From Actinophytocola sp050699915 (GTDB lineage Bacteria > Actinomycetota > Actinomycetes > Mycobacteriales > Pseudonocardiaceae), in contig NZ_JBOHGA010000005.1 of assembly GCF_050699915.1 (NCBI RefSeq), forward strand, positions 1 to 64,000: a DNA stretch of 64,000 bases. The letters are read 5' to 3'. The notes beneath the pieces are model-generated. The model worked only from the letters and a program-made list of their open reading frames with translations. It did no database searches and was not told the origin of the DNA. The first letter of the stretch is position 1; each line of letters starts with the position of its first letter. Below, piece by piece: positions 53,201-61,345 of this stretch. Position numbers and translations under genes: made by a program.

Positions 53201-53537
53201 CGAGTCGATGCTCTACGAGCAGCGCAAGCACGACGGCTCGTTGCCGCTGATCGGCGTGAACACGTTCCTGCCGAACAAGGAGAACGCCGAGGCACTGCCG
53301 ACGATCGAGCTGGCCAGGGCCACCGAGGAGGAGAAGCGCTCGCAGGTCGACCGAACCCAGGCGTACCAGCGCAAGCACGCCCAGGACGCGCAGCAGGCCC
53401 TTCGTCGGCTGCGCGAGGCGGTCGCCGCGGACGAGAATGTCTTCGGCGTGCTGATGGACGCGGCTAGGGTGTGCACGCTCGGTCAGATCACCGACGCCTT
53501 CTTCGAGGTCGGCGGCCAGTACCGGCGCAACGTCTGA
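50271..53537 (+). CDS. icmF: Fused isobutyryl-CoA mutase IcmF
   Basis: An adenosylcobalamin enzyme interconverting isobutyryl-CoA and n-butyryl-CoA, with its own G-protein chaperone. In 1088 residues the order is B12-binding domain (FDGHDAAINI near residue 21, ISAYQGGH near 67), MeaI-type GTPase (P-loop GTGGSGKSS near 202) and mutase domain. Substrate positions read F in YFPFTAGVFPFK and Q in EDQGQNTCIFS, the IcmF pair rather than the Y/R pair of methylmalonyl-CoA mutase or the L/H pair of pivalyl-CoA mutase. It probably serves valine/isobutyrate and butyrate metabolism with the next gene. Confidence 0.96.
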   Translation: MAITLHRPANPVRFVTAASLFDGHDAAINIMRRILQSQGAEVIHLGHNRSVREVVRAAIQEDVQGVAISAYQGGHVEYFSYLVELLNEHGAGHIKVFGGGGGVIVHEEIQLLHERGVARIFSPDDGQQLGLAPMINSMVEACDTDLADRPEPPLDALYAGQHDALARVITKIEAGKLDEATLERIRETAKSRQVPVLGITGTGGSGKSSLTDELVRRFRLDQEDKLRVAVLAVDPTRRRGGGALLGDRIRMNTLGGIAGLPGGDGEQVYFRSMATRGAATEVPDGLTDAVAAAKAAGNDLVIVETPGIGQGDAAIVPFVDTSLYVMTPEFGAASQLEKIDMLDFADAVAINKFERRGAEDARRDVARQLVRNREAFGSSWEDMPVFGTSAATFNDDGVTALYHHTRDLLAERGLAVSEPTLASVGSKVSTRAATVVPPQRVRYLADIADTVRDYHERTDEQVAAVAERAALTRARSALDRAGLSTVDIDALAEEAARRVQRDTEDLLARHRTLAEDYAGDELVVRVRDKELHTQLWRETLSGSRIPRVALPRYDDEGSLLRFLRKENLPGYFPFTAGVFPFKRDGEDPARMFAGEGDAFRTNRRFRYLSEGSEATRLSTAFDSVTLYGHDPDTPPDIYGKIGTSGVSIATLDDMKALYEGFDLTAPSTSVSMTINGPAPTILAYFLNTAIDQNVEKFAAEHGRQPTEDERAEIAAWALANVRGTVQADILKEDQGQNTCIFSTEFSLRMMADIQEWFIAKKVRNFYSVSISGYHIAEAGANPISQLAFTLANGFTYVESYLARGMHIDDFAANLSFFFSNGLDAEYSVIGRVARRIWAVAMRERYGANERSQKFKYHVQTSGRSLHAQEMHFNDIRTTLQALCALYDNANSLHTNAYDEAITTPTESSVRRAMAIQLIINKEWGLSKNENPLQGSFIVDELTDLVEEAVLVEFERLAERGGVLGAMETGYQRGRIQDESMLYEQRKHDGSLPLIGVNTFLPNKENAEALPTIELARATEEEKRSQVDRTQAYQRKHAQDAQQALRRLREAVAADENVFGVLMDAARVCTLGQITDAFFEVGGQYRRNV

Positions 53538-53594
53538 GCGAGAGCGACGGAGCGGAGCGAACCGTTCAACACGTCTGAGTGCTACGGAGGATTT

Positions 53595-54452
53595 GTGGTT
53601 ATCGAGAGTGTCGGGGTTGTCGGCTGCGGGCTGATGGGGTCGGGCATCGCGGAGGTCTGCGCGCGTGCCGGGCTGGACGTCGTGGTCACCGAGGTGAACC
53701 AGGACGCGCTCACCGCCGGTCGCGCGCGGGTGGAGAAGTCCCTCGCACGGGCGGTGCGCAGCGGCAAGCTCGACGAGGCCGGCCGGGACGCCGCCCTCGG
53801 GCGGATGCGGTTCAGTGAGGACCTCGGCGACTTCGCCGACCGGCAGCTCGTCGTCGAGGCCGTCGCGGAGAACGAGCAGATCAAGACCGACGTGTTCACC
53901 ACTCTCGACAAGGTCGTCACCGACCCGGAGGCGATCTTCGCGTCCAACACGTCCTCGATCCCGATCATGAAGCTGGGCATGGCCACGTCGCGGCCCCAAC
54001 AGGTGATCGGCATCCACTTCTTCAACCCGGTGCCGGTGCTCAAGCTGGTCGAGCTGGTGCCCTCGCTGCTCACCGGCGAGACCACCAAGGAGCGCGCGGA
54101 CAGGTTCGTCGAGGACCAGCTGGGCAAGGAGGTCATCCTGTCCCAGGACCGCGCGGGCTTCGTGGTGAACGCGCTGCTCGTGCCGTACCTGCTGTCCGCG
54201 ATCCGGATGCTGGAGTCCGGGTTCGCCTCGCCCGAGGACATCGACACCGGCATGGTGCAGGGCTGTGCGCACCCGATGGGCCCGCTGCGGCTGACCGACC
54301 TGATCGGCCTGGACACGACGAAGGCCATCGCCGAGTCGATGTACGCCGAGTTCAAGGAGCCGCTCTACTCACCGCCACCGCTGCTGCTGCGCATGGTCGA
54401 CGCGGGTCTGCTTGGCAAGAAGAGCCAACGCGGCTTCTACGACTACCACTAG
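53595..54452 (+). CDS. 3-hydroxybutyryl-CoA dehydrogenase
   Basis: A 285-residue NAD(P)-dependent dehydrogenase of 3-hydroxyacyl-CoA. The Rossmann motif is VGVVGCGLMGSGIAEVCARA, the NTSS loop is ASNTSSIPIM, and the catalytic His is in IGIHFFNPVPVLKLVELV with Glu; the C-terminal domain has AHPMGPLRLTDLIGLDT. The GTG start has a clear GGAGG at 4 nt. Placed 57 nt after icmF, it fits butyryl/crotonyl-CoA metabolism or beta-oxidation. Confidence 0.95.
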   Translation: MVIESVGVVGCGLMGSGIAEVCARAGLDVVVTEVNQDALTAGRARVEKSLARAVRSGKLDEAGRDAALGRMRFSEDLGDFADRQLVVEAVAENEQIKTDVFTTLDKVVTDPEAIFASNTSSIPIMKLGMATSRPQQVIGIHFFNPVPVLKLVELVPSLLTGETTKERADRFVEDQLGKEVILSQDRAGFVVNALLVPYLLSAIRMLESGFASPEDIDTGMVQGCAHPMGPLRLTDLIGLDTTKAIAESMYAEFKEPLYSPPPLLLRMVDAGLLGKKSQRGFYDYH

Positions 54453-54575
54453 CCAGTCCGCCTCCCCGGAATTCAAACGTTCGGTCGCCTGAGTTCGCAC
54501 CTTCCGGTTTCGTGCGTACTTGTGGCTGGGTTGCGTCGCGTTCCCCTGAGGTGCGGTTTTGCGCACTCTGAGTGA

Positions 54576-54581
54576 TACAAT
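54576..54581 (+). promoter_or_regulatory. Candidate -10 box of the MpaB-like/TetR operon
   Basis: TACAAT lies about 38 nt before the MpaB-like start. Short inverted arms ATGAG (54580-54584) and CTCAT (54595-54599) overlap it and could be a repressor site for the downstream TetR. No good -35 box is seen. Confidence 0.35.
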
Positions 54582-54618
54582 GAGGCGGAAGTGTCTCATC
54601 GGCTCAGAGGAGACTGCT

Positions 54619-55473
54619 GTGACCGCATCGGCGCGCGCGGAGCCCGAAGTTGAGGTGCCCGGGCCGGGGTCGTTGCACTGGCGCTGGGCCGGCGAGGTGC
54701 GTGGGTACCTGCTGCTGGTCAAGGCCGGCCTGCTGCAGCTGATGCATCCCGGGCTCGGCGCCGGGGTCGAGCAGCATTCGGACTTCTTCCACGAGCCGTG
54801 GGAGCGGGTGCTGCGCTCGGTGCCGGAGATCCAGGGCGTCACCTTCGACTGGCCGCACGGCGGTCGCACCGCGCGCAGGATCCGCGACTTCCACACGCAC
54901 ATCAAGGGAGTGGACGGTCAGGGCAGGCGCTATCACGCGCTCGACCCGGACGTGTACTTCTGGGCGCACGCGACGATCTTCGACGCGCTGTTCCAGATGA
55001 TCGACCTGTTCGACCATCCGATGACCGACGCGGAGAAGGAGCAGCTCTACGCCGAGAGCCGGGTGGTGTTCCGGGCATACGGCGTCAGCGACCGTGCGGT
55101 GCCGCCGGACTGGGCGAGCTTCCTCGCCTACTTCGACCGGATGTGCCGCGAGGAGCTGGTGATCACGCCGGCCGCCCGCGGGCTGGTCGAGTTCGCCAAG
55201 GAGCCGCCGGCCACGTTCCCGCTGGTGCCGGCGCCGCTGTACCGGCTGCTGCGCAAGCCGACCGCGAAGCCGCTGTGGTGGCTGTCGGTCGGCACGCTCC
55301 CGGAGCCGGTCCGCGACCTGATCGGCGAGCGGTGGACCGCCCGCGACGAGCGCCGACACCAGCGGTTCCGCCGCGCGGTGCGGACGTCCTGGCGCGTGGT
55401 GCCGCCGCGACTGCGCTACACCGAGCGGGCCCGCCGGGGTTACGCCCGCGCCGGGGTGGGGCCGCGCGGATGA
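54619..55473 (+). CDS. MpaB/DUF2236-family oxygenase-like protein
   Basis: A 284-residue protein of the MpaB (DUF2236, latex-clearing related) family, whose characterised members are heme-dependent oxygenases. Typical parts are LLQLMHPGLGAGVEQHSDFF, HALDPDVYFWAHATIFDALF and VPPDWASFLAYFDRMCREEL. No signal peptide is evident. GAGGAG precedes the GTG. Coupled by a 4-nt overlap to a TetR gene, which is likely its regulator. Confidence 0.85.
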   Translation: MTASARAEPEVEVPGPGSLHWRWAGEVRGYLLLVKAGLLQLMHPGLGAGVEQHSDFFHEPWERVLRSVPEIQGVTFDWPHGGRTARRIRDFHTHIKGVDGQGRRYHALDPDVYFWAHATIFDALFQMIDLFDHPMTDAEKEQLYAESRVVFRAYGVSDRAVPPDWASFLAYFDRMCREELVITPAARGLVEFAKEPPATFPLVPAPLYRLLRKPTAKPLWWLSVGTLPEPVRDLIGERWTARDERRHQRFRRAVRTSWRVVPPRLRYTERARRGYARAGVGPRG

Positions 55474-56078
55474 GCCTGCTGGAGCTGGTGCTGGCCGAGC
55501 CCGACACGGACGCGGTCGGAGAGTCCATTGTGGACGCCGCGCTCGAGGAGTTCCTCGCCTACGGGTTGCGGCGCACCAATGTCGACGTCGTGGCGCGGCG
55601 GGCCGGTGTGTCCCGGGCGACTCTGTACCGGCGCTTCGAGGGCAAGGACGCGCTCGTGCAGGCCGTGCTGGTGCGCGAGTCGCGGCGGTTCTTCGAGACG
55701 ATCGCGACCGCGGTGCGCGACCTGGCCGGCGCGGAGGAGCGGCTCGTCGAGGGCTTCGTCGTCGGCGTGCGCCACGCCAGGGAGGACCGGCTGCTCAACC
55801 GGTTGTTGGCGTCGGACCCGGAGGCCCTGCTGCCGTACCTGACCACACACGGCCACCTCGTCGTCGCCGCGGCGCGGGAGTTCCTCGTCCGGCAGGCGGC
55901 GAACGTGCCGGTGGCCGGCCGCACGCCGGCCGGCGTCGCCGAGGTGTTCGTGCGGCTCGCGATCTCGTTCACGCTGCTGCCGCAGGGGGCGATCCCGTTG
56001 GACACCGACGAGGAGGTCCGGGCGTTCGCCAGTGCCTACCTGGCCCCGCTCATGCGGACCGACGGCTCCGAGGGCTGA
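55470..56078 (+). CDS. TetR-family regulator coupled to the MpaB-like gene
   Basis: A 202-residue repressor with HTH VDVVARRAGVSRATLYRRFE near residues 38-57. The ATG overlaps the MpaB-like stop (ATGA). The C-terminal ligand domain is unremarkable. Its last 43 nt overlap the 3' end of another, convergent TetR gene. Confidence 0.9.
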   Translation: MSLLELVLAEPDTDAVGESIVDAALEEFLAYGLRRTNVDVVARRAGVSRATLYRRFEGKDALVQAVLVRESRRFFETIATAVRDLAGAEERLVEGFVVGVRHAREDRLLNRLLASDPEALLPYLTTHGHLVVAAAREFLVRQAANVPVAGRTPAGVAEVFVRLAISFTLLPQGAIPLDTDEEVRAFASAYLAPLMRTDGSEG

Positions 56079-56698
56079 GCGAGCCCGGCGTCGATCAGCT
56101 GCCGCAGGCCGGCCTTCGCGCTCTGCCACCAGGCTTCCAGCTGCGCGGTGTCCGGGTTGGACAGGCCGAGCAGGGCGATGCCGCGTGCGGTGTCCAGGCA
56201 GGTACGTGCGAGGCGCCGGTACAGCCCGCGGTCTCCATGGTGGTTGGCGAAGACGGCCGCACAGAAGTCGATGAGATCCTCACGGGCGACCGGCGCCACG
56301 GCGGCCATCTTCTCGCGCAGCTCGGGATCGGTCCGCGCGGCGATCCACATCTCGACCGTCGCGTGCTGGATCGGGTCCAGGTGCACCTCCCACACGAGGT
56401 CGAGCGTCGCGTCGATCGGGTCGGGCGCATCGCGCACCACGTCGAGCCGCGAGGTGGCGAGTTCCGTGCGCAGGGTCGCGAGGTGCCGAGCGGCCGCGGC
56501 CACGAGGTCCGCGCGGGTGGGGAAGTGGTGCACCTGCGCGCCTCGGGTCACGCCGGCGAGCTCGGTGACCCTGGTCGTCGTGGTGCCCGCGTAGCCGTAC
56601 TGGACGAGGCAGTCGACAGTGGCGTCCAGCAACCGTTGGCGCATGGCGGCGCTGCGCTCCTGCTGAGTGCGGCCGGTCTTGGACTTTCGGGCGGGCAT
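56036..56698 (-). CDS. TetR-family regulator
   Basis: A 220-residue TetR protein with HTH TTTTRVTELAGVTRGAQVHH near residues 38-57, after a basic N-terminus. The C-terminal domain contains LDLVWEVHLDPIQHATVEMW. It reads toward, and overlaps, the preceding TetR gene. Its upstream neighbour is a membrane protein that ends four bases away on the same strand, so the two may be co-transcribed. Confidence 0.9.
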   Translation of the reverse strand: MPARKSKTGRTQQERSAAMRQRLLDATVDCLVQYGYAGTTTTRVTELAGVTRGAQVHHFPTRADLVAAAARHLATLRTELATSRLDVVRDAPDPIDATLDLVWEVHLDPIQHATVEMWIAARTDPELREKMAAVAPVAREDLIDFCAAVFANHHGDRGLYRRLARTCLDTARGIALLGLSNPDTAQLEAWWQSAKAGLRQLIDAGLAQPSEPSVRMSGAR

Positions 56699-56702
56699 CC
56701 CA

Positions 56703-57647
56703 TCAGGTTACTGATTCATGCACCGATGTCGGAAAATCACGACGCCGGGAGTCACCCGTACGTCGGTACAGCGCGCCGTAGCCGGCGAGCCCGCCGGCGG
56801 TGACCAGCGCGGCGAGCCCGGCCAGCGACAGCAGCGTCGGCACGATCGGCGCGGCCAGCGGGGACACCCGGGCGATCGACTCGGCCACCACGACCGCGCT
56901 GAGCAGCAGGTATCCGAAGGCGCCGAGCCGAACGACCCGCATCCGGACGGACTCGGGCCACGCGGTGAACGTCAGCAGCCAGGCCAGCCCGGGGATCACG
57001 AGGATCGCGTGCATGGTGACCGCGTGGGCGGGCTTGAGGAACCCGGCCGTCTCGAACGCGGCCCGCGGGTCGGCCCGCGACAGCGGCACGCCGACCGCGA
57101 TCATGGCCGCCCCGAGCGCCATCGCGACGGCCAGCACGACGAACCCGAAGCGCACGGCCAGCCGCATGCTCGGCGTGCTCCGCCCGACGTGGCGGAAGGC
57201 TGCCAGCGTGAACGCCAGCACGAGCACGACGATCGCCAGCCCGCCGAAGGCCAGCGTGAACGCGACCGTCGCGTCGAACGGCGTGGTGAAGTTGAAGTGC
57301 GACGGCACGCCGCGCCACGACTGCATCGAGACCAGCGTGGTCTCCAGCGCGCAGGCGAGCGTGAACCCGCCGAGCAGCACCTGCCGGGGGCGTGGACGGA
57401 GCGCCACGAAGTGGGTGACCCACACGACCGAGGCCAGCGTGAGGCCGAACGACAGCCCGAACGTGGCCGCCTTGCGCAGCGAGGTCGGCCCGGTCCACGG
57501 CCCGCCGGAGACGACCAGGACGACGAGGTGCACCAGCCCGCTCGCGAACAGCACCGCGCCGACCACGAACGCGGCCCGCTCGACCCGGATGCCCTCGTCC
57601 CAGCTGCGCCGCAGCGAGCGGCCCGTTGTGCGAATCGCCGTGCTCAT
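56703..57647 (-). CDS. Multi-helix membrane protein of unknown function
   Basis: A 314-residue protein with about eight hydrophobic helices (AAFVVGAVLFASGLVHLVVL, VAFTLAFGGLAIVVLVLAFT and others). Conserved-looking polar loops include MQSWRGVPSHFNFTTPFDA and FLKPAHAVTMHAIL, whose His residues could bind metal or heme. I do not recognise the family. The ATG lies at a normal distance from GGAG. The frame extends upstream but without coding character. Confidence 0.75.
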   Translation of the reverse strand: MSTAIRTTGRSLRRSWDEGIRVERAAFVVGAVLFASGLVHLVVLVVSGGPWTGPTSLRKAATFGLSFGLTLASVVWVTHFVALRPRPRQVLLGGFTLACALETTLVSMQSWRGVPSHFNFTTPFDATVAFTLAFGGLAIVVLVLAFTLAAFRHVGRSTPSMRLAVRFGFVVLAVAMALGAAMIAVGVPLSRADPRAAFETAGFLKPAHAVTMHAILVIPGLAWLLTFTAWPESVRMRVVRLGAFGYLLLSAVVVAESIARVSPLAAPIVPTLLSLAGLAALVTAGGLAGYGALYRRTGDSRRRDFPTSVHESVT

Positions 57648-57739
57648 ACCGGTGAGGCTCCTCCGCGGCGGCCCCGGTGTCGTCACCGTGGGGAGGACTC
57701 CGCGGCTACGCCCACGGGCGTACGCCGTCAGGCGATCTG

Positions 57740-58288
57740 TCAGTGGCTGGCCATCGGCGCCGGCTGGTCTCGCCTGGCCTTCGCGCGGTGGCGGCGCACC
57801 GCGTCGCGGTTGGCGCAGGCGGGGGAGCAGTAGCGCTGGCGGCCGCCGCGAGTGAAGTCGCCGAAGGGCAGGTCGCACTCGGCGAGAGCGCAACGGCGCA
57901 GCCGGTCCATGCCCCGGCCGGTGAGGTGCAGCGCGGTGCCGACGCTGATGAGCGCCCGCAGCACCGCGCCCAGCCGCAGTCCGGCGTCGCGGTAGTGGAT
58001 GTGCCAGCCGTCGCCCGCGTGGTCGGTGAGCCGGGGATACGCCGACGCCTCGGCGAGCAGCACGTTGAGCCGTTCGGCGCGCAGTCGCGGCGTGTCGGCG
58101 TCGACGACAGTGAGCCACCGGGCGAGGAACGCCTCGACCTCACGCAGGTCCGCCGGCCCGGCCGGCCGCTCGATGACCACGCCGGCCTCGGTGCACCGTT
58201 CGGCCAGCTCACCGGCGGTCCGCGGCGGCTTGGCGACGAGCTCGGTCGCCAGTCGCACGGGGTACTCGCCGTAAGGGTTCAAAAGCAC
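57740..58288 (-). CDS. CGNR zinc-finger domain regulator
   Basis: A 182-residue protein with the ABATE/DUF1470-like N-terminal domain (VLLNPYGEYPVRLATELVA) and a C-terminal CGNR zinc finger, RRCALAECDLPFGD followed by YCSPACANRDAVRRHR, with four cysteines. Proteins of this type are thought to bind DNA and stress ligands. The GTG is preceded by TGTAAT rather than a ribosome site, so it may be leaderless. Divergent from a small Cys-rich gene. Confidence 0.85.
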   Translation of the reverse strand: MLLNPYGEYPVRLATELVAKPPRTAGELAERCTEAGVVIERPAGPADLREVEAFLARWLTVVDADTPRLRAERLNVLLAEASAYPRLTDHAGDGWHIHYRDAGLRLGAVLRALISVGTALHLTGRGMDRLRRCALAECDLPFGDFTRGGRQRYCSPACANRDAVRRHRAKARRDQPAPMASH

Positions 58289-58313
58289 AAGCCCATTACA
58301 GCAGACTGGGGCC

Positions 58314-58529
58314 ATGACCGCGACACACCGCTGGGAGACCACCTCGAGCCACGTCACCAGTGAGGGCTGGGTCCGCTACCAGCGCTGCGGCTGCGGCTGC
58401 GGCGCGACCCGCGTCCTGTTGGGCAGCGAACCGGTCGGCCGATCGATCGACACCGCGGCCGGAATGATCCCGAACGGCGCGGGGTTGTCGTTGAGCGACG
58501 ACGATCACGTCGGGGATGTCGGCCGGTAG
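58314..58529 (+). CDS. Small Cys-rich protein upstream of fbiC
   Basis: A 71-residue protein with a compact metal-binding-like run RCGCGCGATRVLL near residues 24-36 and an acidic C-terminus. Third codon positions are mostly G/C, supporting a real gene. No family is recognised. It starts 25 nt from the divergent CGNR gene and ends 48 nt before fbiC. Confidence 0.6.
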   Translation: MTATHRWETTSSHVTSEGWVRYQRCGCGCGATRVLLGSEPVGRSIDTAAGMIPNGAGLSLSDDDHVGDVGR

Positions 58530-58577
58530 GGCTAGCTTGGGGCGGTACCCGGGCAGAGCCGAGCGGGAGGGGTGTCC

Positions 58578-61163
58578 GTGACCGAGGGTTTCGTGCCCAA
58601 CGAGTCAGCGATCCGCCGGGCGCTACGGCGCGCCAGGGACGGCGTCGCGCTCGACCGGACCGAGGCCGAGACGCTGCTGCACGCCCGCGGCGAGCAGCGC
58701 GACCAGCTGTTCGCCGCCGCGTCCCGGGTCCGCGACGCCGGGCTCGAGGCGACCGGCCGCCCGGGTGTGATCACGTTCTCGCGCAGTGTCTTCGTGCCGC
58801 TCACCAAGCTGTGCCGGGACCGCTGCCACTACTGCACGTTCGCCACCGTGCCGGGGCGCGTGCCGGCCGCGTTCCTCGGTCCGGACGAGGTGCTCGACAT
58901 CGTCCGCCGGGGTGCGGAGCTCGGCTGCACCGAGGTGCTGTTCACCCTCGGCGACCGGCCCGAGGACCGGTGGAGCGCGGCGCGCGAGTGGCTGGAGGAG
59001 GCGGGCTACCCGGACACGCTGTCCTACGTCCGCGCCATGTCGATCAAGGTGCTCGAGGAGACCGGCGTCCTGCCCCACCTCAACCCGGGCGTGCTGAGCT
59101 GGACCGACTTCCAGCGACTCAAGCCGGTGTCGGCGTCGATGGGCATGATGCTGGAGACGACGGCCACCCGCCTGTGGTCGGAGAAGGGCGGCCCGCACTT
59201 CGGCTCGCCGGACAAGGAGCCGGCGCTTCGGCTGCGCGTGCTGGAGGACGCCGGGCGCAACAACGTCCCGTTCACCACGGGCATCCTGATCGGCATCGGC
59301 GAGACCCTGGCCGAGCGGGTCGACTCGCTGTTCGCGATCCGGCGGGTCGCGCGGGAGTACGGCGGGATCCAGGAAGTCATCGTGCAGAACTTCCGCGCGA
59401 AGCACGACACCGCGATGGCCGCCACGGCCGACGCCTCGACCGAGGAGCTCGCCGCGACGGTCGCCGTCGCGCGGCTGGTGCTGGGGCCGAAGATGCGGAT
59501 CCAGGCGCCGCCGAACCTGATCGGCGGCGAGTACGAGCTGCTGTTGCGTGCCGGGATCGACGACTGGGGCGGCGTGTCGCCGCTGACCATCGACCACGTG
59601 AACCCCGAGCGCCCCTGGCCGCGGCTGGACGAGCTCGCCGCGCGGACCGAGGCGGCCGGGTTCGCCCTGGCCGAGCGCCTGCCGATCTACCCCGAGTACG
59701 TCCGGCGCGGCGAGCCGTGGCTGGACCCGCGGATCGCCGGGCACGTGGCCGCGCTCGCCGACTCCGCCACCGGTCTCGTCGCGGCGGACTCCGCGCCGGT
59801 CGGCAGGCCGTGGCAGGAGCCGGAGGTCGCGCTGGTCGACTCGGGTCGCACCGACCTGCACGAGAGCATCGACACGGTCGGGCGCACCGGCGACCGCCGC
59901 GACGACTTCGACTCGGTCTACGGGGACTGGGACGAGCTGCGCTCGCGGGTGTCGGCCCAGCCCGCTCGCGACACCGGCCCGGTCGACCGGCTCCGCCCGG
60001 CGTTCGCCACCGCGCTGCGCCACGCCGAGTCCGACCCGAGTGGACTGTCCGATGAGGACGCTCTGACACTACTCTCCGCCGGTGCCGGGGCGGAGATCTC
60101 CGCCTTGGCCGCCCTCGCCGACGCCCTTCGCGCGGACACCGTCGGCGACGAGGTGACCTACGTGGTCACCCGCAACATCAACTTCACGAACGTCTGCTAC
60201 ACCGGCTGCCGCTTCTGCGCGTTCGCCCAGCGCCGCACCGACAGTGACGCCTACACGCTGTCGCTGGACCAGGTGGGCCAGCGCGCGACGCAGGCGTGGG
60301 AGGTCGGCGCGACCGAGGTCTGCATGCAGGGCGGGATCCATCCGGACCTGCCGGGCACGGCGTACTTCGACATCGCGGCGGAGGTGAAGCGGCGCGCGCC
60401 GGGCCTGCACGTGCACGCGTTCTCCCCGATGGAGGTCGTGAACGGCGCGTCCCGCACCAACATGTCCATTCGGGACTGGCTGGTCGCGGCCCGGGAGTCC
60501 GGTGTGGACTCACTGCCGGGCACCGCGGCGGAGATCCTCGACGACGACGTGCGCTGGATCCTCACGAAGGGCAAGCTCCCGACGGCGGCGTGGGTCGAGG
60601 TCGTGACGACCGCGCACGAGCTGGGCATGCCGACCACCTCGACGATGATGTACGGGCACGTGGACAACCCGTCGCACTGGGTCGCGCATCTGAAGCTGAT
60701 CCGGGACCTGCAGGCGCGCACGGGTGGCTTCACCGAGTTCGTCCTGCTGCCCTTCGTCCACACCAACGCCCCGCTGTACCTGGCCGGCATCGCCCGTCCG
60801 GGCCCGACGCACCTGGAGAACCGTGCGGTGCACGCGATGGCCCGGCTGCTGCTGCACGGCCGGATCGCGAACATCCAGACCAGCTGGGTGAAGCTGGGGG
60901 AGCAGGGAGTGGTCGACGTGCTGCGCGGTGGCGTGAACGACCTGGGCGGCACGCTGATGGAGGAGACCATCAGCCGCATGGCGGGCTCGGAAAACGGCAG
61001 CTACAAGACGATCGCCGACCTGGAGGCTCTGGCCCGAGCGGCGGACCGGCCGGCGCGGCAACGAACCACCACCTACGGCGAGGTCGGAGAGGAACGCCTG
61101 ACCACGGCGAGGAGACACGACGGCGTCTGGCGCCCGAACCTGCTGCCGCTCGTCAGCGGCTAG
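58578..61163 (+). CDS. fbiC: FO synthase (bifunctional CofG/CofH)
   Basis: Makes 7,8-didemethyl-8-hydroxy-5-deazariboflavin, the chromophore of coenzyme F420. The 861-residue fusion has two radical-SAM domains, each with a CX3CX2C cluster: CRDRCHYC near residue 77 (CofG half) and CYTGCRFC near 540 (CofH half). The second half keeps MQGGIHPDLPGTAYFDI and WVKLGEQG. I chose the second of two close GTGs because GGGAGG lies 7 nt before it. Confidence 0.96.
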   Translation: MTEGFVPNESAIRRALRRARDGVALDRTEAETLLHARGEQRDQLFAAASRVRDAGLEATGRPGVITFSRSVFVPLTKLCRDRCHYCTFATVPGRVPAAFLGPDEVLDIVRRGAELGCTEVLFTLGDRPEDRWSAAREWLEEAGYPDTLSYVRAMSIKVLEETGVLPHLNPGVLSWTDFQRLKPVSASMGMMLETTATRLWSEKGGPHFGSPDKEPALRLRVLEDAGRNNVPFTTGILIGIGETLAERVDSLFAIRRVAREYGGIQEVIVQNFRAKHDTAMAATADASTEELAATVAVARLVLGPKMRIQAPPNLIGGEYELLLRAGIDDWGGVSPLTIDHVNPERPWPRLDELAARTEAAGFALAERLPIYPEYVRRGEPWLDPRIAGHVAALADSATGLVAADSAPVGRPWQEPEVALVDSGRTDLHESIDTVGRTGDRRDDFDSVYGDWDELRSRVSAQPARDTGPVDRLRPAFATALRHAESDPSGLSDEDALTLLSAGAGAEISALAALADALRADTVGDEVTYVVTRNINFTNVCYTGCRFCAFAQRRTDSDAYTLSLDQVGQRATQAWEVGATEVCMQGGIHPDLPGTAYFDIAAEVKRRAPGLHVHAFSPMEVVNGASRTNMSIRDWLVAARESGVDSLPGTAAEILDDDVRWILTKGKLPTAAWVEVVTTAHELGMPTTSTMMYGHVDNPSHWVAHLKLIRDLQARTGGFTEFVLLPFVHTNAPLYLAGIARPGPTHLENRAVHAMARLLLHGRIANIQTSWVKLGEQGVVDVLRGGVNDLGGTLMEETISRMAGSENGSYKTIADLEALARAADRPARQRTTTYGEVGEERLTTARRHDGVWRPNLLPLVSG

Positions 61164-61345
61164 TAGCCGAGGCGAGCCCAGCCCACGAAGACGCCGCTGC
61201 TCTCCGCGTCGGTCATGTCTCCGTCGGCGGTGACCTCGGAGTACCGGTGATCCGCTCCACCCGAACGGCCTAGGGTGTTGCCGTGTGGTGCGATCGCTCG
61301 GGCGGCTCGCACCTGTCGACACCTGACGGAAGGCGAGGAACGCAG

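Noticed and set aside
50178..54272. A 1364-codon open frame antisense to icmF and the hydroxyacyl-CoA dehydrogenase
   Set aside because: Composition is rich in Arg/Val/Asp/Gly with no recognisable domain, and it mirrors two certain genes on the other strand. Long antisense frames are expected at this GC content.
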